Source of the DNA: Anaspis maculata
Lineage: Eukaryota > Arthropoda > Insecta > Coleoptera > Scraptiidae
Assembly (NCBI GenBank): GCA_949128115.1
Contig: OX421967.1
Coordinates: 57,548,855-57,612,854 of the forward strand
Length of the DNA stretch: 64,000 nucleotides
Direction of reading: 5' to 3'
Shown here one piece after another: positions 10,955 through 21,507 of this stretch. The notes below the pieces were generated by a model. That model was not told the origin of the DNA. It saw nothing but the letters and a program-made list of their open reading frames with translations, and did not search any database. Every line of letters starts with the position of its first letter. Position 1 is the stretch's first letter. The translations under genes were made by a program, and so were the position numbers.

Positions 10955-11370
10955 ATAATTAATTACCATGAACCACTGAGTGTTTCCGGGATCACTGCCT
11001 CCGTCCTCATGATCGAGGTTTGGTACGTTTTTGGATGTAGGTAGGTAGGTACCACCAACATCAGCAGTCTCCATGTCGGCTGCCTCCTCAGGTTGACCCA
11101 TGGTTGTGTCCACCAATGTCCAGCTTGCAACTTGCAACCTTAGTGCCAAGTTTCACGTCCAGCTGATCGGTTGGTGGTTTTTCCAAAACTGTTAAGACCT
11201 CCACATCGGGTTCCGTCTTTTTTTTCTCCTCGTTTTTCTCCAATATTAACTTGGACGTTATCTCAAGGTTCGATGGTTAGCGGTTCTTTCGACTTCGCCC
11301 GGGGTAACTTCCATCTCGATCTCGTCGATGCTTTTATAAATGGCATAAGGTCCCTGTGGAAGAATTAGAT
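10955..11370 (-). pseudogene. Frameshifted coding relic, possibly the C-terminus of an LTR-retroelement polyprotein
   Basis: Three minus-strand frames follow each other with coding-like composition. Frame 1 (11370-11258) reads PQGPYAIYKSIDEIEMEV then TPGEVERTANHRT. Frame 2 (11266-11088) reads LEITSKLILEKNEEKKK, then TEPDVEVLTVLEKPPTDQ, ending GGHNHGST and a stop. Frame 3 (11101-10957) reads MGQPEEAADMETADVGG, then SKNVPNLDHEDGGSDPG. One-base shifts link them. The GPYxIxK...IxEIEME pattern is reminiscent of the C-terminal part of gypsy-type integrases, but this is a resemblance only. A consensus-like CTTCCACAG/GG acceptor at about 11353 means host exons are an alternative reading. Confidence 0.45.
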
Positions 11371-11863
11371 TCAAGTTCTTTCATTCATGAAAGAACGCAC
11401 TTCCACCACAATAGGTGATAAATACTTAGATGCTTTCTTAATTCAAGCCAAATAATACATAGTTACACTACCACTACAATCATATTACATTATTATCTAC
11501 AACGAGCGTGAAATAATGCCAATGAACCTAGTCATCGATATTTCTATGTTGCAAATATGCTCGTACTCAGGGGCTGTTTAGTAGGTAACCATCCAACAAG
11601 AGGTCTTGAGGAGGATTAAATATTATCATAACAGAAGAAAACAGATTTCACGAGTTTTTTCAAAGCAAGTTTTCTAAAGTTTGGGGTCTCGTACAAAATT
11701 AATAAACCTAGTTATGATATTATGATATGAATTAAAATAGCACGAAGTCAGTACATGTTAAAAACTTGTAACAAAAATAGAGATACCTATCTATTGAGAA
11801 GGTTCTTAACAAAATATACTTGAACATATTAGAGAGCTTATACCGGCTGATTCGAGGGCTGAT

Positions 11864-12097
11864 TCATGATTTATTATAGTTGTGCATTGTTAGGATGGCC
11901 TTCCGCTGAAAACGCGCATCTGATGGGTTGCCCTTTAGGTATATGCCATATGCCATGTGTAGCAGGTTCTTTATATTTTCCAGATGTGGACTCTGTGGAG
12001 GCAATAATGGTCTAAACTTGTGAAATGCACCGATATATCGCTCGACCTTCCACGGGTTGTTTATAGGAATCCCTAATAATTCTTTTTGGCTTTTCTT
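11864..12097 (-). CDS. Open coding-like 77-codon stretch without its own ATG start, unknown product
   Basis: Minus strand, open from 12097 to a TGA at 11866-11864. The peptide has balanced, protein-like composition: KELLGIPINNPWKVERYIG, AFHKFRPLLPPQSPHLEN, IKNLLHMAYGIYLKGNPS, then ARFQRKAILTMHNYNKS and stop. There is no early methionine, so it would be a terminal exon or the 3' part of a larger gene or relic. No family recognised. The DNA is less AT-biased than its flanks. The degraded frame at 10955-11370 lies 500 bp downstream on the same strand, so both could come from one former element, but nothing in the sequence links them. Confidence 0.42.
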   Translation of the reverse strand, partial: KKSQKELLGIPINNPWKVERYIGAFHKFRPLLPPQSPHLENIKNLLHMAYGIYLKGNPSDARFQRKAILTMHNYNKS

Positions 12098-12099
12098 TT

Positions 12100-13540
12100 A
12101 ATCGCATTGACTCTTATTGTTTTCTATTTCATAAACCGTGGGGCCGGGCGTGCGTTTTGGAGGGAATAAGTACCTAATTCGACATAAGTAGGCACTTTAC
12201 TACCTAAGTAAATATATATAAGTAGGTATAACTGTAAATTGGAACTCAATTTCAAATTGGGAATAATCATATGGGTCCTAAAACAACTTCAAACTGCATG
12301 AGAGCAATGATTAGTTCATTTTCGAGAAGAGCAGTGTATAGGTGTTTATCAAATTCTATTGTTCTTCTTGCCATAACTTAGTCTAAGAAGTATCATGGAT
12401 ATTCAAAAATCACATGAATGAGCTCTAACGGTGAGAGAAATTTAGCGTAGGTAGGCGCCCTCAAAAATTTCGAATTATTTTTCCCAAAATCACTATTCTA
12501 TACCTAATCATAAAAAGCCCCACCTTCCCCGATTCTACCTATCGAGCAGAAGATATAGATATGGTATACCCAGTATTATAGCTGTATACCTATACCTATA
12601 CTTACAACAGTTTATTTATTGTGAGAGTGTTTTAGACAGCGAGACAGCGTATCATCCACACAACAATGTTTGAACGCGATTCTGTAAAAAATTAGATTCT
12701 ATAAACGCTTATTCTTTTATGTAAAAAATCCTGTCGGCCATTAGCTATTTTCTAGGCAATAACAGAGTAACAGAGCGTTTATGGATTGTTATTTTTTAGA
12801 GAATCGAGAATCGCACCATGAATTGTTATTACTTAGATATATTATTGTTATTAGGTATTGTGATATAATAGTAAATAATAGTACATACCTCCCATCTGTG
12901 AGAAGATCAGAAAAATGGAACAAAAAACACTGAATCACTGTAAAAATCGCTGTGGAATCACAATTGTTATTACACTCGCGTCGCAAAGAAATCATGCACA
13001 TGCAGGGACTGGAATAAGTCAGCAACGAATGATTTATCATCTATTCTGAACCCATAGACCCAGCCATAGACTCGAAACTAAACCATTTGTTATACGCTTT
13101 GTGTCCGGTGATGGGAACTGATCCACCAACTATAGCTTTTACCACTTTGCTGGTGAGCTTTTACGTAGGCTTTTACCCATCAATACGCATCAATACCTAC
13201 TTCGTTTCATGATGGTCATCGATCGGCCAGGCCAACAATAACTAATAAACCTAATCAAATTCTGTACCTTTTGAGTCCTGAGTTAGGTACCTACCTATTT
13301 AAATTATTATTTAGTATGTATTATAAATCAGTTTCTGATGGATTGAACCGTACAATAACCATGGCGTACAACCATGCGTACAACATACAATACATAATTA
13401 ATACAGGTACAGGTGTCCCGGAATAAGTGTTAAAAAAATTCACAGGGAGATAGAAAATTGAAAAATTACGGAACATTTTTCAATTAACATTGCAAAGGTT
13501 CGCAAACGTATAATAACGGAGATACAGGCCTTCAAAGTTG
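12100..13540. other. AT-rich stretch without a supported gene
   Basis: Contains scattered TACC/GTAG microsatellite bits. At 13206-13050 a 38-residue minus-strand frame (LTSKVVKAIVGGSVPITG) is too short to call. At about 13428 CAGGTGTCCCGGAATAAG resembles the CAGGTGTCCC end of the foldback at 55365, but I find no matching inverted end, so it may be a truncated element leading into the foldback at 13540. Confidence 0.5.
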
Positions 13541-14290
13541 TAAATTAAAATATCGTTTTTTTTCATAACTTTTGAACCTTTCAACTTATTTTGCTCAAAA
13601 TCAAACCAAAGTTTACTGAAATAGGTATATCTATCGAACAATGATAACGCATTTTATCAAACATTTTCAGGAGCAAACATAATAGGGGGTACTTCCCCCT
13701 TTTTCCCCCCTGATTATTTTTGAGGATCGTTTTAATTGTTGAATTCCCCGTTCAATTTAGAGGAGAAAGTTACTCGTGCAAAACTTTGATTCGAGGCTTC
13801 GTTTATGAGGTAACTATTTGGGTTTGAAATTTCGGAAAAAATCTCAAAATCTCCATGCACTTTCAAGAGCCCAGTTTTTTTTCGTGAAAACTTCTCGTTT
13901 TCAGAAAAAATGCTTATGTATCAACTTGAAACACCTAGAAAACCTATTTGAATTAAGGAATCATGAGTTTTCTTGGATTTTAATTTTTAGGCCTTTGGAA
14001 GCGGTGTCCTCGAGATGTTTTCCGGAGTTTCAAACACAATAAAAAAACTCAAAAACGAAGCCTCTAATCAAAATCTTCTGGAGTACCTTTCTTCTTCAAA
14101 TTGAACGTGAAATCCAGAAATTGAAACGATTCCCAAAAATAATTAGGGGAGTAAAAAATAGGGGGAAAAAGGGGAGAGAACCCCCTATTATCTTTGCCCC
14201 TGGAAATTTTTTTATGTAATGCTATACCATTGTTCAATAGAGACCAATTTCAGTGAACTTTGTTCTGAATTTGAACAAAATCGGTTCCTG
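13540..14290. repeat. Diverged foldback
   Basis: Arms 13598-13808 and 14045-14280 are inverted copies, roughly 70-75% identical by eye, sharing AATAGGGGGT with CCCCCTTTTTCCCCC, TGATTATTTTTG and CGAGGCTTCGTTT. The upstream sequence at 13515-13560 (GAGATACAG, CCTTCAAAGTTG, AATATCGTTTT) also resembles the arm start of 62515-63310, so the two may be related. No coding capacity. Confidence 0.65.
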
Positions 14291-14299
14291 TTCCAGAGC

Positions 14300-14640
14300 A
14301 GTGCTTTTCAAATCGCATTGAAGGTGATTGAAAAATGTCGAATATCTTTCTGATTGACCCGTGCCACGAGCTATTCTTATTCATTCTGTTGGAATATGGT
14401 GCTCTTTTACCCGATTCAATATCGTGCTTTTCAAACCGCATTGGGTGTGATTGAAAAATGTGAAGAATCTGCCTGATTGACTCGTGCCACGATCTATCCT
14501 TATTCATCCTTATTGAAATATGGTGATTTTTTGCCCGATTCAATATTATGCTCTCAAACCGCATTGAGTGTGTTTGAAAAATGCCGGGAATCTGCCTGAT
14601 TGACCCGTTCCACCAGTGATCCTCATTCATTCTTATTCAG
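14300..14640 (-). repeat. Tandem repeat, about 2.8 copies of a 123-bp unit, open in one frame
   Basis: Units begin GTGCTTTTCAAAYCGCATTG and contain GTGCCACGAKCTAT and CCCGATTCAATAT. The period is 123 bp, a multiple of three, so the minus frame 14630-14250 stays open through all copies and yields a 41-residue peptide repeat (MNKDRSWHESIRQI, FQSHPMRFEKH and variants). There is no flanking coding evidence and no known domain. Several substitutions between copies change residues freely. A satellite explanation is simpler than a protein. Confidence 0.7.
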
Positions 14641-14796
14641 CATTGTAACCACAAATGAAGGTTTCAATCAGGTCAATTGTAGCCCTATTGAACCTCATTC
14701 GATCCGAGCTGACGGGAATGAGGTTGAATGCGGGTCGAATAAGGAAATCACGAAGATTTTCAGCAGGGAAAATACTGATGCAATCGTTTCCATTTT

Positions 14797-15260
14797 ATTT
14801 GTAGGTCAAATATAAAATATAAGCCGAATTATATTAATTAATTTCGATATTTTTGTCGGCCATTTTGTCTTCGGGGCCTTGTGTTAAACTTCCCGGTGGC
14901 TCAGTTTGGCCACCTGTCTGAATTACCTCCAAAGGCCCTAAAAAACAATTATATACATTATCTTAGGCGCAGTCAGTGCAGTCGAGAAAAAAGTTACAAA
15001 ATATTGGGAAAAACTTCCCTCATTTACTGGTGCTGTTACCCTACATTTTTTTTTTAATTACCTATGTTTTTCAACAAAAGGGTGGACATAAATAACCGTC
15101 GAAATTTCATTCGTAGGTCAACTAAAAGCCAAGTTATAATTCTTTCCGATATTTTTGAGCCGCCATCTTGTTTCCGGTGTCCTGCAGGAAACTTCCCAGA
15201 GACTCACTTTGGCCACCCTTCTTAAATGTCTCTAAGGGTCTCAAAGAACAAATTTGAAAG
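14797..15260 (+). repeat. Diverged direct repeat, about 310-bp spacing
   Basis: 14797-14952 and 15110-15250 share GTAGGTCAA, CCGATATTTTTG, GCCATCTTGT-like, AACTTCCC, CTCASTTTGGCCACC and AAAGAACAA landmarks. No coding frame. Probably an old tandem duplication or two copies of a dispersed repeat. Confidence 0.6.
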
Positions 15261-16073
15261 GGTGGCCAAACTTTTACAGACATGGTAACTCCCAACTATA
15301 ATAACACCAAGATTCATACGTACTATTGGGCCTATATTGCCTAATTTAGGTCGTTACGGCCTATTTTAGGCTGTTACGTAGAGAACAGCTTTTATTCACC
15401 TAAACTAAGTGAACATAACATTTCAATCTCCACTTTTCAACGGCTTGAGATCTAGCCTTGACGCAGGGACAGGATTCTACGCAAAATGGCTTACGGTTTT
15501 TTGTTCTGGTCATTTGCACTCAGCTTTGAAATTTATAGTTATGTTGAAAGAAATAGCCTTTCACATCTCTTTGATTGAAGTCTAATTTGCCTGAAATTAT
15601 CAAAACTCGGATTTTGTGTCCTAAAAGTGCTTTTTCAACAGCCTACAATAGGTTTTTCCTATGTTACGGTTGAAACGAGGGTTGAAATGATTCACATTGT
15701 TTTATTTGATCCATACTGTATGTCACTTTTATTTATTTCGAAACCAATCGGTAATTTATGTAACAAGTACGCAAAATGAATCCTTAGCGGATAAATCCGC
15801 GTTATCCCTAAAAGCGAATGAGCCGCCGAAGCATTTTGCGTACTTGTCGCATACATAATTTTTTAGCATGAGCTTTCCAAACACCAATTTGTGTCTTCTA
15901 TATCGGCCATAGTGAAGTTGCCTATTCCGTAACAATGTAACTACAACAACTGAACTGCTAAATCAACAATGCAACACCATGAGATAATCTTTCAGATACA
16001 GTTTGCAAAAACTCGTGTTTAGTGGACTCAAAACAGTCGGCAAAATGACTATTTCAGGGAGACAATACTAAAA

Positions 16074-16286
16074 TAGTATATTATATACCAAGGTTGAGAA
16101 AGTATTATTATAGCTGAAGCGTCAGTTTAGATCCCGAAGCGCAGCTGAGGGATATAAGGCGCTGAAGCTATAATAATTTTCTCGACCGTGGTTTATATAG
16201 ATTTTTTTTTTACTACTCGAAAATCGCCATCCCAGTTGAGGAACAGGTTAATAATGATGTACTTCACGGCTAGTAGTGAAAAAAAT
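16074..16286 (-). repeat. Hairpin repeat, copy 3 of 3 (inverted)
   Basis: Reverse complement of 2943-3153 with few differences: AAGGTTGAGAAAGTATTATT, then GATCCCGAAGCGCAGC, then CTCGACCGTGG, ending GGCTAGTAGTGAAAAA. It interrupts the loop of the 15334-21692 inverted repeat. Confidence 0.7.
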
Positions 16287-16686
16287 CAATAATTTGTTTT
16301 TTTACATACGAAAAATGTTTTCGGCCTATTTTGCCCATTTTAGTCGTTACGGCCTAAAGCGTCCTAGAATAAAGCTTTTATTTGCCTAAACATGTGTCCT
16401 AATTTCCACTTTTTAACAGCCTAAAATCCGGTCTTATGTTATGTCTTCATGTTAAATAATTCTTCAATAAAGAATTATTTTCGTCTAATGAGTATCCTTC
16501 GCTTTCCTCCGGTGTTCCTTTTATTGTTTTCATTCGGTATTTATTATTTCTTTGACGTGCAATAAATAGCGAGCGTAAAGAAAAACCGCCCGGGTCGTCC
16601 CCTCGTAAGCGATTAGCCTTATCTCGCTTGGCAGTGTCGTCTGTTTATTATACGAATTTCCTAAAATACACGAAAATAATGACAAA

Positions 16687-16917
16687 GTGACAATGACCAC
16701 TTATTCCAGATTGGTTTCACTGGAGTCTTGTACAGGACTTCAGCTTTTGGGTATACTTCTAGCAGTTCTGTATGCAGCGGTTCTCTATGAATTTTTGGCT
16801 TCGCGACGGAGCGCATGTAGTATACGTGTTCACGTCGGCGAGTCGGACGAGAGGGGAAAAAAAATTACGGTTCGGGGCTCTGTGGGGGATTCCCAAACTT
16901 TAGAGGCGCATCTTTAG
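16687..16917 (+). CDS. Possible 76-residue single-pass membrane protein, unknown
   Basis: The frame MTMTTYSRLVSLESCTG is followed by a hydrophobic segment at residues 19-39 (LQLLGILLAVLYAAVLYEFL), a short basic turn (ASRRS), and a polar tail with HVGESDERGKKITVRGSVGD. This is the pattern of a small N-terminal-anchor protein. A second ATG (MTTYS, residue 3) is an alternative start. The DNA is GC-richer than its AT-rich neighbours. It lies in the loop of a large inverted repeat, upstream of putative proline-rich exons. A GGGTATAC after codon 22 could be a phase-1 splice donor to 17043, which would remove the membrane segment. No family recognised. Confidence 0.4.
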   Translation: MTMTTYSRLVSLESCTGLQLLGILLAVLYAAVLYEFLASRRSACSIRVHVGESDERGKKITVRGSVGDSQTLEAHL

Positions 16918-17042
16918 AACCGCTTTCAAACTAAAAGGGGGATATGAATACAGGCCCTTATTTGTACTTTATTGTTTATACTTTCTTCAGTCGTATTCAT
17001 ATTATACTTCGTTCTCGCTCACATCGTTTTATTTCTCCACAG

Positions 17043-18105
17043 CGCCACCGCCAGCACCACCGGCATCTCCGGGGACGCCGCCACCGGCGGTGACGCCGCC
17101 ACCAGCAGGAACACCGCCACCAGCAGGGACGCCGCCACCGGCCCTTGGTGAGAAGCCAATTTTTGATGATATGATTTTTTTATTATTTCAACTCCACGCG
17201 GAGTAATTTCCAACAAATCCAAAAAATAAAAAATAAATTTTTTTTTTTTCGATGGAATCAGAAACTATATTGAAAAAAAACTGACCCGTATTTTTTTATT
17301 TAGCCAAAAATCGTATCGTTTGGCCGCAATAAATAAACGAAATTCCTATATTCTGCCTATTTCTGACGTCATTTACACAGGCAGTATAGGCGGTGACTCG
17401 CTGTGACGTCAGAACTAGTTGATGTTATTTATTTATTGCGCCCAAACGATACGGTTTTTGACTGAATCAAAAAACACGGGTCAATTATTTTTTAATGTAG
17501 TTTCCATTTCAATAAAAAAAAATTTTAGTATAATACTCCATTCTCTTTCTATTTTTTTTTACATTGGTGTCAAAAATTGGTTGGTAGGTTCTTTCATGAA
17601 TGTCACGATATCCAAGATATCTTTGGTCATGTCTGGAATACATATGTACATATACCAAAACAAAACTCACTGATCTGATCTAAGTTAGAGAGAGAAAGCG
17701 ATAAATCACATGCGCGAAAGTGAGATACCACTAACAACTTAGGTCAGAATACTTAGTTCAGGTTGTAAAAGGAAAGCACCTATTGTCATCGTCGTTCACT
17801 AAAAAAATCGGTTGTGTCACCCCGAAAGTTGGAATAAGAGAAAAAGATTGAAAATAATTTACATGAATAATTGGAAGGTTTGTCAGGAAAATTCGAATTT
17901 TCTGTAAATACCTCGAATCTCATTCCAAATCATCTTATATTGTAAAAATCGTCAATTAAGGCTTCACTTTGAACTCCATCATTCAAGTCGGGGGTCTCGA
18001 AAACCCAGGCCGGTTCTACATTTTCAACTGAAAAATTCCCGGGAAATTGGAAAAAAAGTTGGAAAATGTTATTATTATTATTATCATTATTATTATTATT
18101 ATTAC

Positions 18106-18186
<81 letters not shown>

Positions 18187-18328
18187 TTGGCAATTTAGAA
18201 AGGGATAACACAAATATAGCTTTCTTTGGTATATAAACAATCAGTCTGATTTTTTTTTCTTCGCAGGACGCACACACCCTCCGGCCCGGTCCCCAACAAA
18301 ACCGACTTCCCCCAAAAAATGGCGGTAA
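17043..18328 (+). CDS. Putative two-exon proline-rich C-terminus (exons 17043-17147 and 18267-18328)
   Basis: A pyrimidine-rich TTTATTTCTCCACAG acceptor precedes 17043. The exon encodes PPPAPPASPGTPPPAV then repeated TPPPAG and ends in a CTTG|GTGAGA donor at 17147. A second acceptor (TTTTTTTTTCTTCGCAG) precedes 18267. Phases match: the joined frame continues GRTHPPARSPTKPTSPKKWR and stops at 18326-18328. Both exons are Pro/Thr/Ser/Ala-rich and GC-rich in an AT-rich setting, which supports joining them. The 1.1-kb intron holds a CRE-bearing foldback and the ATT microsatellite. The upstream exon is unknown (16687-16752 is one candidate). Role unknown; low-complexity proline-rich tails often bind SH3/WW-type domains or lie in secreted proteins, but nothing here decides. 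Confidence 0.42.
17270..17500. repeat. Small foldback with paired TGACGTCA sites
   Basis: AAAAATCGTATCGTTTGG...GCAATAAATAAA on the left pairs with TTATTTATTGCG...CAAACGATACGG on the right; outer bases TTGAAAAAAAACTGACCCG pair partly with CGGGTCAATTATTTTTTAA. In the loop each side has CTGACGTCA or TGACGTCAG, the consensus CRE/CREB palindrome. Probably a MITE in the putative intron. Confidence 0.65.
17815..18060 (+). repeat. Dispersed repeat, empty version of 48520-49410
   Basis: Shares GAAAAAGATTGA, CTTATTGTAAAAATCGTCAA, AGGCTYCACTTTGA and CAGGCCGGTT landmarks with 49192-49410 in the same orientation. In the other copy the AGGGTAGTGACC element sits at the AT of GTTGGAAT; here GTTGGAATAAGAG is uninterrupted. 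Confidence 0.7.
18066..18182 (+). repeat. ATT trinucleotide microsatellite
   Basis: About 39 units, with a few ATC/ACT interruptions. It creates poly-Asn and poly-Ile reading frames on the minus strand that should not be called genes. Confidence 0.95.
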
Positions 18329-18926
18329 GAAGGGGGAGTCGGCTTTTGAATATAACATTTATGGAAATTATTATATTATTATTTAGATAAGTATGTACAT
18401 CTTGATAATTAAAATCTCTAGTAAGCTTGTCTCTGAGGCAGTTTATCTTATTCCTATGCCTAGAAGACTAGCACTTGTAGCACTTCTCGTTTTTTTTTTC
18501 GATATCACATGTCGTCTTTCGTTTGTTTTTGGTATCATATATTTATTAAAAAGGTAAAAAAAAATTATTTTAGTATACATAAAAAGTGACGGCCTTTGCT
18601 TGGCCCATAGTGAAGCACATAGCAATTACCTATCAAGTAATATATTCCGTTCCATTTTCAGCAATAAGCGTGGTTCATATTTTCGTTTATATTTTATTGT
18701 TATGACTCAGTTTGTACTAATTTGTCTACACATACAAACACCTCTTTGTTCCGCCTCTTCTTTCCACCAGCATTTAGTAAATACCTACCTACGTAACATC
18801 GAGAAAACTTATTGTAGGCTGTTAAAAAAGAACTTTTAGTACACTAAATCCGAGTTCTGATAATTTTAGGCAAATAAGACTTCAATCAAAGAGATGTGAA
18901 AGGCTATTTCTTTCAACATAACTATA

Positions 18927-19291
18927 TACCGAGAGTTCATAAATTAAATGGGTCAAGGGTGCCTGTGAATTCAAAAACGTCTGGCGAAACTAGCGTAATC
19001 TTTTTGTAATAAATTTGTCAAACTTTGACAACTTACGTCCCATATTATTGATTTTTGATCTGCCATAAGTTCACGAGAATACTTTAAGTTGAAAAATACT
19101 CCTCGATCATGTAGGTTTTGTGCCCTGTCATGAAAACCACATTTAAAATGTTCTGAAAACGAAAACTGCGACTGGTTTGACAAATTACGATAACCAAAAA
19201 ATTACAGACATCAAATGAACGATGCTAGTTCCGACAGATGTTTTTAAAGTCACAGGCACCCTTGACCCATTTAATTAATGAACGCTCGGTA
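18927..19291. mobile_element. 365-bp MITE with TACCGAG ends
   Basis: Terminal repeats of about 40 bp: TACCGAGAGTTCATAAATTA at left and its inverse (CTTGACCCATTTAATTAATG then AACGCTCGGTA) at right. The unbroken arm copy at 15525-15545 reads AACTATAAATTTCAAAGC on the matching strand, giving the empty site at a TA step. No coding capacity. Confidence 0.82.
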
Positions 19292-19312
19292 TTTCAAAGC
19301 TGAGTGCAAATG

Positions 19313-21507
19313 TAGTCCAGTAAAACTACGGTTCAACCTCGAACTAATTGCAACAGAAATAATTTCTCGGCCATCAAGTTTCGTTCAGCTGTCTAAACAA
19401 CATATTAAAAATTAAGAAAAATTTGAGTAGGGGAAAACGTCCAAAATGGTATACCCAATCCGGCCGAAGGACGTCAACCATACTTCTTGATAAAGAATCT
19501 ATAACAAATTTAATTATTGTTGATTATCAGTTCAGTACACCTATACGAACAACACATAAAAAACATAGAACAATATAGGTAGGGGAACAAGTCCAAAATG
19601 TCAAAACAAATCTGGAAGTAGGCGCTACGTGGATGATTTTCGTTTCTGTCAATAACGGAACAATTATGGCAAGTTTGACATCGTTTTCTACTAAATTCGA
19701 CGTTGTGAATTCAATGAAGGTGATTTAATTGTGATTGAAACATGTTCAAGCAAGTTTCACTAAAAAAAACACGTTTTTTTCGGACATTTTTCTTTTTTTT
19801 TTCCATTTCATTTGTGTCGTTGTTGAAATTATTTATTATCAGAATTCTTGCATACTTCATCTATTCCAAGTATCTTACACAAAAAAATCATGCACTGAAT
19901 GCATCTTTTGTTTAAACAAAGTGATATATTCGATTTGTTGAAAAAGCCGCCTAACGACCATTTTTGCTCAAAAAATGTGAGCACTCTTGCGGTTAAAAAG
20001 ATGCTGTAAGTGTAAAATACATTTGTTTTGAAGTTTTTGAACTGCGGATTATGGAGAAAGCATTCCTCTTTTCGTTCAGTAGAGGCAGTCGTATGAAAGC
20101 TGTATTTTGATAGACGCAGCATAATTTTTGCGTGAACCTGCGTAAATTTTCGAGTGAAAAATTAGCGTTGAACAGTTTTCGCAACAAATCAATTTAATCA
20201 ATCTGTGAGAATAAAATGCACATCCAATGCATAGTTTTCATGTGCAAAACGCTTGAAATCAGTGAAATCTGTAGCAGATCACACAAATTTTTTTTTTGAC
20301 AATGACCAAATCGAAAATAGAAATCGGCAAAAAAATAAACTTCAAAAACGTGTTTTTTCAAGTTTAACTGGTTTTAACGTAATTTAATCACAATTTTACG
20401 TCTTGTTGCTTATTTTGATGAATAATGAAGAGGAAACATATAGTTTCGCCTGATTTTTTTTATTCCCTTGAGAAAGTCAGCTAGTCAATATTTCGATTTT
20501 TAATTTTTTAGCTACCGCGTCAAGTAAGGTATTATTTTCGACTAATTCCTACATTCTGAATGCAATGCTGACCCCAAAATTACAATAAAAACAAGTTTGG
20601 ACAAGTTACCTGAGAAAAATTTTCTTTGCCATTTTTCGTTTTTTTTTTTTCAATTGGTGGAGGCATTTGTATACAGAACTATTTTATACATCACTACTTT
20701 GTAGTGTATTAACCATTATCAATAGAACGTACCCAATACCTGCGTATTTTGTTTTTGGAAGCTAAAAAAAAAACAAAAATTTGAAAATACTTTTGGATAG
20801 AGATGCTTCCAACAATTACTGAAAAAATTAAAGTGAAGAATATCAATAAAAACCGGTTTTTCAAGCTAACTTGTTCAAACTTGTTTTTATTCCAATTTTA
20901 GGGTTATCATTGGATTTAGAATGTGGAAATTAGTCGAAAATGATACCCAACTTGACGGTATAGCACCAATATGGAAAAAAGAAAATTTCACAAACTTCTA
21001 GTTAAAACCCCCCGCCGTGCCCCCCACGTTATGCAACTATACAATTTTTGTTAGAAATGGCACCTTCAGGCTCCGACACATGAAAAAATTCGAAAAAATT
21101 GTTTATTTGAGTCCGTATGAGTAATAGGTTCTGAAGTTCTAACCCTGATGCATTTTGAATAGCAGTCTCAGATCCCCCTCCCCTAAATAACACAAAACCC
21201 TTCCGTACGATTTCTGTCGATTTTGGGTGAGTTATAAGGCAGACAATTCTTGACACATCCTGACATTTTCAGATTTCCATGATTAATTTTCGGTTAGAAA
21301 CTGATGTTTTATGTACTATAAGCAAAAACTATGCAAAGTGACACCGCCATTTTTGATTCGCCATTTTGAAAACTTTCCGCCATTTCAATTTTTCTCAATT
21401 TTTGATATGTTGCTTGTAGGACTTCAAAGTACTCCATAGCGAAAGAATTATTTCTGTTGCAATTAGTTTGAGGTTCACCCCTTTTTTTACGTAGGTTTAC
21501 TGGACTA
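19313..21507. mobile_element. Foldback-type element E2 (TAGTCCAGTAAAAC ends, ATG duplication)
   Basis: Ends TAGTCCAGTAAAACTACG and its near-inverse CGTAGGTTTACTGGACTA, with pairing over about 120 bp (GCAACAGAAATAATTTC against GAATTATTTCTGTTGC). ATG lies just outside both ends (19310-19312 and 21508-21510). The empty site GAGTGCAAATGACC is visible in the opposite arm at 15505-15520, so the 3-bp duplication is certain. The 2.2-kb interior has no transposase; it contains another element (20513-20960), and short ORFs within it show no domains. Confidence 0.9.
20513..20960. mobile_element. 448-bp foldback with TACCGCGTCAAGT ends, TAGC duplication
   Basis: Left arm TACCGCGTCAAGTAAGGTA, TTTTCGACTAATTCC, AAAACAAGTTTGGACAAG; the right arm is the inverse ending ACTTGACGGTA. 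TAGC flanks both sides (20509-20512, 20961-20964), a 4-bp duplication unlike the other families here. Nested inside E2. Confidence 0.75.

Noticed and set aside
17930..18358. Minus-strand ORFs with long poly-Asn or poly-Ile
   Set aside because: They translate the ATT microsatellite; flanking frames have no support.
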